Under the pieces are notes generated by a model that searched no databases, was not told the origin of the DNA, and worked only from the letters and a program-made list of their open reading frames with translations. The position numbers were made by a program, and so were the translations under genes. From JABDII01 sp041576235 (GTDB lineage Bacteria; Gemmatimonadota; Gemmatimonadetes; Gemmatimonadales; GWC2-71-9): a stretch of 8,811 nucleotides of DNA. The stretch spans positions 1-8,811 of the forward strand of contig JBFGLJ010000122.1 of assembly GCA_041576235.1 (NCBI GenBank), in the 5' to 3' direction. How positions within the stretch are numbered: the first letter of the stretch is position 1; every line of letters starts with the position of its first letter. Shown in pieces: positions 5,949-8,811 of the stretch.

Positions 5949-6412
5949 GTGGCTCGTCCCTGCTGCTTTCGACGCTCTCGAGCGCGCTCGTACCTACCCT
6001 TCTCTTCATCGGATTCGGGGATGAGTCGAGGAACTCGCTTGGGCTTCCGGTTTTCGTCGATGCCGACGAACACGACGCTGGCGGTGTGGGTATGGCTTCG
6101 CGCGCCGCTGCTGACGTGTTCCGAATAGACCTCGACGGTGATGTCCATCGATGAATTCCCAACGTAATCGACCGTCGCGATGCAGGTGATCAGATTGCCG
6201 ATCGGAATCGGCTCTCGAAAGTCCACGGTCCCGATGCTTGCCGTCACGGCGGGGCCGCCTGCGTGGCGGATGGCGGCCACAGCGGCCGCCTGGTCGACCA
6301 ATCCCAAGAGCTGTCCGCCAAACAGATCCCCCAGAATGTTCTGCATGTGCGGCATCACGACCGTCGTGAGCTCACCACGCGAATAGGACATGGGGCGAGA
6401 GGGAGGAGACAT
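5945..6412 (-). CDS. Hotdog-fold acyl-CoA thioesterase (YciA/BACH type)
   Basis: Predicted cytoplasmic enzyme that hydrolyses acyl-CoA to free fatty acid and CoA. The 155-residue product shows the single hotdog domain: VMPHMQNILGDLFGGQLL (19-36) with N25, a conserved aspartate D40 in GLVDQAAAVAA on the central helix, then TASIGTVDFREPIPIGNLI (57-75), the conserved strand and turn of this family. The tail (about 125-155) is charged and basic, ending in RERRKQQGRAT. The start is uncertain. I use the ATG at 6410-6412; an ATG at 6389-6391 gives 148 residues and is equally possible. The longer frame from 6484 adds a low-complexity N terminus and is unlikely. The sequence before either start is pyrimidine-rich with no ribosome site. 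The stop overlaps the patatin-like GTG by four bases, pairing two acyl-hydrolase folds in one transcript. Confidence 0.9.
   Translation of the reverse strand: MSPPSRPMSYSRGELTTVVMPHMQNILGDLFGGQLLGLVDQAAAVAAIRHAGGPAVTASIGTVDFREPIPIGNLITCIATVDYVGNSSMDITVEVYSEHVSSGARSHTHTASVVFVGIDENRKPKRVPRLIPESDEEKGRYERARERRKQQGRAT
5957..5961 (-). promoter_or_regulatory. Ribosome binding site of the patatin-like gene
   Basis: AGGGA on the minus strand lies eight bases before the GTG at 5946-5948, within the end of the thioesterase gene. It supports the GTG start over later candidates and fits coupled translation through the GTGA overlap. Confidence 0.5.
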
Positions 6413-6502
6413 AGTAGGGAGTAGAGAGTGGGGGGGAGAGTGGCACCGGCACCGGAATCGGCGCGCCGACTGCCTCCCGACCACCCTACTCAGTATTCTC
6501 GG
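6413..6502. other. Gap between nadE and the thioesterase gene
   Basis: These 90 bases are strongly skewed: the plus strand is purine-rich (a run of eight G within 6430-6437), so the transcript of the minus genes is C/T-rich here. A perfect 12-base palindrome lies at 6458-6469, but it has no loop and no T tract, so it is not a credible terminator. I see no clear promoter. Confidence 0.4.
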
Positions 6503-8314
6503 TTAATAATCCACGGGTCGAAGATAGTACTCACCAATCGCTGTTTGGCTCAACATGGCCACAGTCGGGAGTCGGCGCTTCCAATGCGTCGATTCGAGTC
6601 GCTCGCGCACCAGGTCCACGTCCCCTTGGCTGAACCCCCGAGCCACGACATCGCTCGCATGGTACCCTTGGAGCAGCCAGTGCAGAATCGCGTCGGCCGT
6701 TGGGTACGAAATGCCGAGGTCTTCCTCATCGGTCTGGCCCCGAATCAAGTCGGCCGTGGCGGGCTTGGTAATGATCACCTCAGGCACCCCGATGTGGCGC
6801 GCCAACTGCCACACCTGGGACTTGAAGAGGTCGCCGATGGGGTTGACCGGCGGCGAGTCATCGGCGTGCCAAGTGAAATAGCCGAAGAGGCGCTCCGTCT
6901 TGTTTCCGGTGCCTAGCGGCAGCGCCTTGAGAGCCGCGGACAGATCGAACAAGGTGATCATCCGGGTCCGCGCCATGATGTTGCCCCGCCGGTGGGGGGT
7001 GACATCGCCGTCGAGTGCGGATACCAGGTGATCGACCGCGTCCGAGATCTCGACCGTCCGGGAATCGATGCCGAGCTCGTCCACGACCAACTGAGCATGA
7101 CTCAGACTCTCGGGACTCGAACTCCGGTAGGGCATCCGGACCCCTATCAGGTTCGAAGGCCCGAGCGCCTCCGCGGCCAGAAACGCCACGAGACTGCTGT
7201 CGACCCCTCCGGACAGGCCCACGATGCCCTTCTCAAAGCCTCGCCTCCGCACCACTTCGTCGCGAATGAACGCCACGAGCCACTGGCGCGTCAGTTCAGC
7301 GTCGATGGCAAGGGGATCACCGCCCTTTGCCGCGAGCGGGGCCGCTGGCGCGCGGGCCGGGGCTCCGGCGCCGGCCGGCTTGGTCCGTATGTCGACCCTC
7401 GGCGAGGCCGACGGCGGATGATTCTGATCGCCCCCCCGCCCGTCCCCCCGGGCGGACTCGATGAGATGCGGCCATTTCACTTCGAGATCGGCCAACAACG
7501 GCGAATCGGCACGGGCACGCGTGATCTCGTCGAAATCCACGACGCCGGCCAAGAGTGCCGGCTCGAAGACGGGGCCCCTCACCGCGAGCCGTCCCCGGGG
7601 GTCGGTCAGCGTGGACCCGCCGGCGAATCCCTTCCCGCCTTCGAATCCAACGAGTTGAGACACGGCCACGTACACCCCATGCTCCGAGGCGATGTCTTGG
7701 GTGATGCGTTCCCAGCGCACCAGATTCGCTGGCCGTCCGCTGCCTTCGCTCTCCGGCATGAGACCACGGCCCGGTGTCGCGCTGGGAATAATGATGAGTT
7801 GAGCCCCGTCCAACGCGGCCAGGGTCGGCATCACCGAGTGCCAGGCGTCCTCACAGATCAAGATCGCCGCACGTCCCCATGACGTGTCGAACGCCCGCAC
7901 GCTGTCGCCGGATTCGACGAACCGTTCCTCGTCGAACACGCCATAGGTCGGGAGAAACACCTTGCGATGGACGTGGTGGATCTGAGCGTGCTCTCCTCCG
8001 AGCGTAGCATAGAGCCCGGAGTTGTAGAGCCGGTTTCGCCACACCTCGTAGAACCCGATGGCGATATCCATCTCTGGAGCACGGGCCTCGCCATGTTGCC
8101 GGACGAGATCGTCGAAGAGCCGCTCCGAGGGAAGAGCCAACTCGCGCACCCCACCCTCCAGGAAGTACCCGGTCAACGCGCTCTCGGGCAGGATGACGAG
8201 GTGGGGTGGATTGGCCCACGCGGCGAGCTCTCGGAAGGTCGCCTGCATCATCTGGAGGTTCCGAGCGTATTCGCCCTTCTCAGGCCGCAGTTGGGCCAAC
8301 GCGATACGGAGCAT
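6503..8314 (-). CDS. nadE: Glutamine-dependent NAD+ synthase (nitrilase-NadE fusion)
   Basis: Catalyses the last step of NAD synthesis: nicotinic acid adenine dinucleotide + ATP + glutamine-derived ammonia to NAD+. The 603-residue protein has an N-terminal nitrilase-type glutaminase domain (about 1-285) with the Glu-Lys-Cys triad at E44 (LPESALTGY), K118 (HRKVFLPTYGVF) and C154 (LICEDAWH). A Gly/Ala/Pro-rich linker follows (about 288-335). The C-terminal synthetase domain (about 338-600) carries the PP-loop SGGVDSS (368-374), the MPYRSSSPES block (394-403), GTGNKTE (468-474) and QTDEEDLGISY (527-537). The synthetase half resembles short ammonia-dependent NadE proteins, so the gene looks like a fusion of two units that are separate in some genomes. 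The ATG at 8312-8314 begins right at the nitrilase motif (LRIALAQL). There is no ribosome site; a TAGATT box lies eight bases upstream. It heads the minus-strand run that continues into the thioesterase gene 90 bp later. Confidence 0.96.
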   Translation of the reverse strand: MLRIALAQLRPEKGEYARNLQMMQATFRELAAWANPPHLVILPESALTGYFLEGGVRELALPSERLFDDLVRQHGEARAPEMDIAIGFYEVWRNRLYNSGLYATLGGEHAQIHHVHRKVFLPTYGVFDEERFVESGDSVRAFDTSWGRAAILICEDAWHSVMPTLAALDGAQLIIIPSATPGRGLMPESEGSGRPANLVRWERITQDIASEHGVYVAVSQLVGFEGGKGFAGGSTLTDPRGRLAVRGPVFEPALLAGVVDFDEITRARADSPLLADLEVKWPHLIESARGDGRGGDQNHPPSASPRVDIRTKPAGAGAPARAPAAPLAAKGGDPLAIDAELTRQWLVAFIRDEVVRRRGFEKGIVGLSGGVDSSLVAFLAAEALGPSNLIGVRMPYRSSSPESLSHAQLVVDELGIDSRTVEISDAVDHLVSALDGDVTPHRRGNIMARTRMITLFDLSAALKALPLGTGNKTERLFGYFTWHADDSPPVNPIGDLFKSQVWQLARHIGVPEVIITKPATADLIRGQTDEEDLGISYPTADAILHWLLQGYHASDVVARGFSQGDVDLVRERLESTHWKRRLPTVAMLSQTAIGEYYLRPVDY

Positions 8315-8322
8315 TGGAGACT

Positions 8323-8328
8323 AATCTA
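8323..8328 (-). promoter_or_regulatory. Candidate -10 box (TAGATT) of nadE, leaderless
   Basis: TAGATT on the minus strand (four of six bases match TATAAT) ends eight bases before the nadE ATG, the same spacing as at mutY. No -35 match is seen 16-18 bases further upstream, where the GC-rich hairpin begins. No Shine-Dalgarno sequence is present. It is suggestive only. Confidence 0.35.
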
Positions 8329-8344
8329 GCTCGATTTGGAACGA

Positions 8345-8381
8345 GAGCGCGGGGCGCCGGCCTCGGCCGTGCGCCCCGCTC
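8345..8381 (-). terminator. GC-rich hairpin upstream of nadE
   Basis: The arms GGGGCGC (8351-8357) and GCGCCCC (8371-8377) pair perfectly. They are extended by GAGC (8345-8348) with GCTC (8378-8381) across a two-base bulge, and the loop holds a further CGGCC/GGCCG inverted repeat. On the minus strand only a weak T-containing stretch (TCGTTCC) follows, so it is not a classical intrinsic terminator. It could end the transcript of the Arg-rich gene or act as a pause or mRNA-stability hairpin. Confidence 0.45.
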
Positions 8382-8395
8382 GGGTCAAGTGATGG

Positions 8396-8411
8396 CCCCC
8401 CAATCGGGGGG
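8396..8411. terminator. C6-AATC-G6 hairpin after the Arg-rich gene
   Basis: CCCCCC (8396-8401) and the first six of ten G (8406-8415) flank a four-base loop. It lies 17 bases after the stop codon of the minus-strand gene at 8429. No T tract follows on either strand. Together with the neighbouring hairpin it makes a compact double stem-loop that probably marks the transcript end. Confidence 0.4.
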
Positions 8412-8428
8412 GGGGAGCTGCTGGAGGG

Positions 8429-8811
8429 CTAGCGCCCGCGCCGCCCGCCGCGCCCGCCACCGCCGCGGGCGCCACTGCTCCCGCGGGAGCTCGGGGCTCG
8501 TCTCACAGAGCCCCCGCCCACCCCTCCGCGGCTCGAACTCCCACGACTCACCGATCGCCGCGGACTCGACCCCCGGCTCGGGGACCTCACGGTTGACGAG
8601 CGGGAAGGCGCCTTGCCCACCCGCCGAGGCCCGCTTGCTCTCGCCTGGACCCGGCCGCGGCTGGGTGACGTGCGCCCGACCCGGCGCGGGCCGCTCGACG
8701 GCGCGGGGCCGAGGGCGGAGGCCGTCGTGCGCCGCGGCGATCGCCGAGCGGCTCGGCTGGGCCGGGGAGCGCTCGGTGCCGGCGACGCTACCGACCGTCG
8801 AGAGGTGCGAC
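8429..8811 (-). CDS. C-terminal end of an Arg/Ser/Gly/Pro-rich protein, start outside window
   Basis: A minus-strand frame is open from the right edge to a TAG at 8429-8431, giving 126 residues with no stop. The stretch contains about 32 arginines, one lysine, no acidic and no aromatic residues. The rest is mostly Ser, Gly, Pro and Ala. It passes from a Pro/Arg/Ser-rich part to repeated SRGSS-type units and ends in a GGGGRGGRRGR tail. Such tails are intrinsically disordered and occur at the ends of some envelope proteins and of some RNA-binding proteins. The lack of aromatic residues argues against the FGG/RGG tails of DEAD-box helicases. No folded domain is visible, so no function is assigned. 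The same DNA is also open in part of a plus-strand frame, a usual effect of high GC, so coding is likely but not certain. Two hairpins follow the stop. Confidence 0.55.
   Translation of the reverse strand, partial: RTSRRSVASPAPSAPRPSRAARRSPRRTTASALGPAPSSGPRRVGRTSPSRGRVQARASGPRRVGKAPSRSSTVRSPSRGSSPRRSVSRGSSSRGGVGGGSVRRAPSSRGSSGARGGGGRGGRRGR

Noticed and set aside
5354..6154. Plus-strand frame of 266 codons opposite the patatin-like and thioesterase genes
   Set aside because: Arg/Pro-rich antisense translation with no family likeness; crosses the junction of two well-supported genes.
6458..6469. Perfect 12-base palindrome as a terminator or operator
   Set aside because: It has no loop or T tract, and a short GC palindrome of this kind is expected by chance in such GC-rich DNA.
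6992..7882. Plus-strand frame of 296 codons opposite nadE
   Set aside because: Antisense shadow of the NadE synthetase and nitrilase domains.

Overview
The window is GC-rich, densely coded chromosomal DNA. It looks like a housekeeping region of a diderm (Gram-negative-type) bacterium. The evidence for two membranes is an Mla-type lipid transport set (MlaE permease, MlaF ATPase, MlaD MCE protein). I see no phage, insertion sequence, CRISPR array, tRNA or rRNA. The mix of a DUF2203 protein, a very short MutY and a nitrilase-NadE fusion would fit a lineage such as Gemmatimonadota or a neighbouring phylum. That placement is a guess and cannot be settled from this sequence.

Layout: all genes lie on the minus strand except mutY. 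From the left edge: rnz (tRNA 3'-processing, cut by the window edge only a few residues before its expected end), then mlaD, mlaF and mlaE (transcribed E-F-D, tightly packed, with an ATGA overlap between E and F, and with rnz 38 bp downstream). A 97-bp divergent gap separates mlaE from mutY (plus strand). The tail of mutY overlaps the tail of a small four-helix membrane protein gene on the minus strand. That gene is the last of a minus-strand run that reads nadE, acyl-CoA thioesterase, patatin-like protein, DUF2203 protein, membrane protein. The thioesterase and patatin genes overlap by four bases (GTGA). Upstream of nadE is a 114-bp gap with two GC-rich hairpins, and then the C-terminal end of an Arg/Ser/Gly/Pro-rich protein that runs off the right edge.

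How the genes fit together: rnz (tRNA maturation), mutY (repair of A opposite oxidised G) and nadE (final step of NAD synthesis) are independent core functions. mlaEFD moves phospholipids between the two membranes. The thioesterase and the patatin-like protein are two acyl-ester/thioester hydrolase folds translated in a coupled way. DUF2203 and the membrane protein are uncharacterised.

The points most worth a second look are: a patatin-like protein whose nucleophile serine is replaced by proline; a MutY with no 8-oxoguanine-recognition domain that ends inside the opposing gene; TANNNT boxes sitting 8 bases before the mutY and nadE start codons, where no ribosome binding site is seen, suggesting leaderless mRNAs; and the acid-free, Arg-rich tail at the right edge. 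No convincing new multi-gene system is visible.
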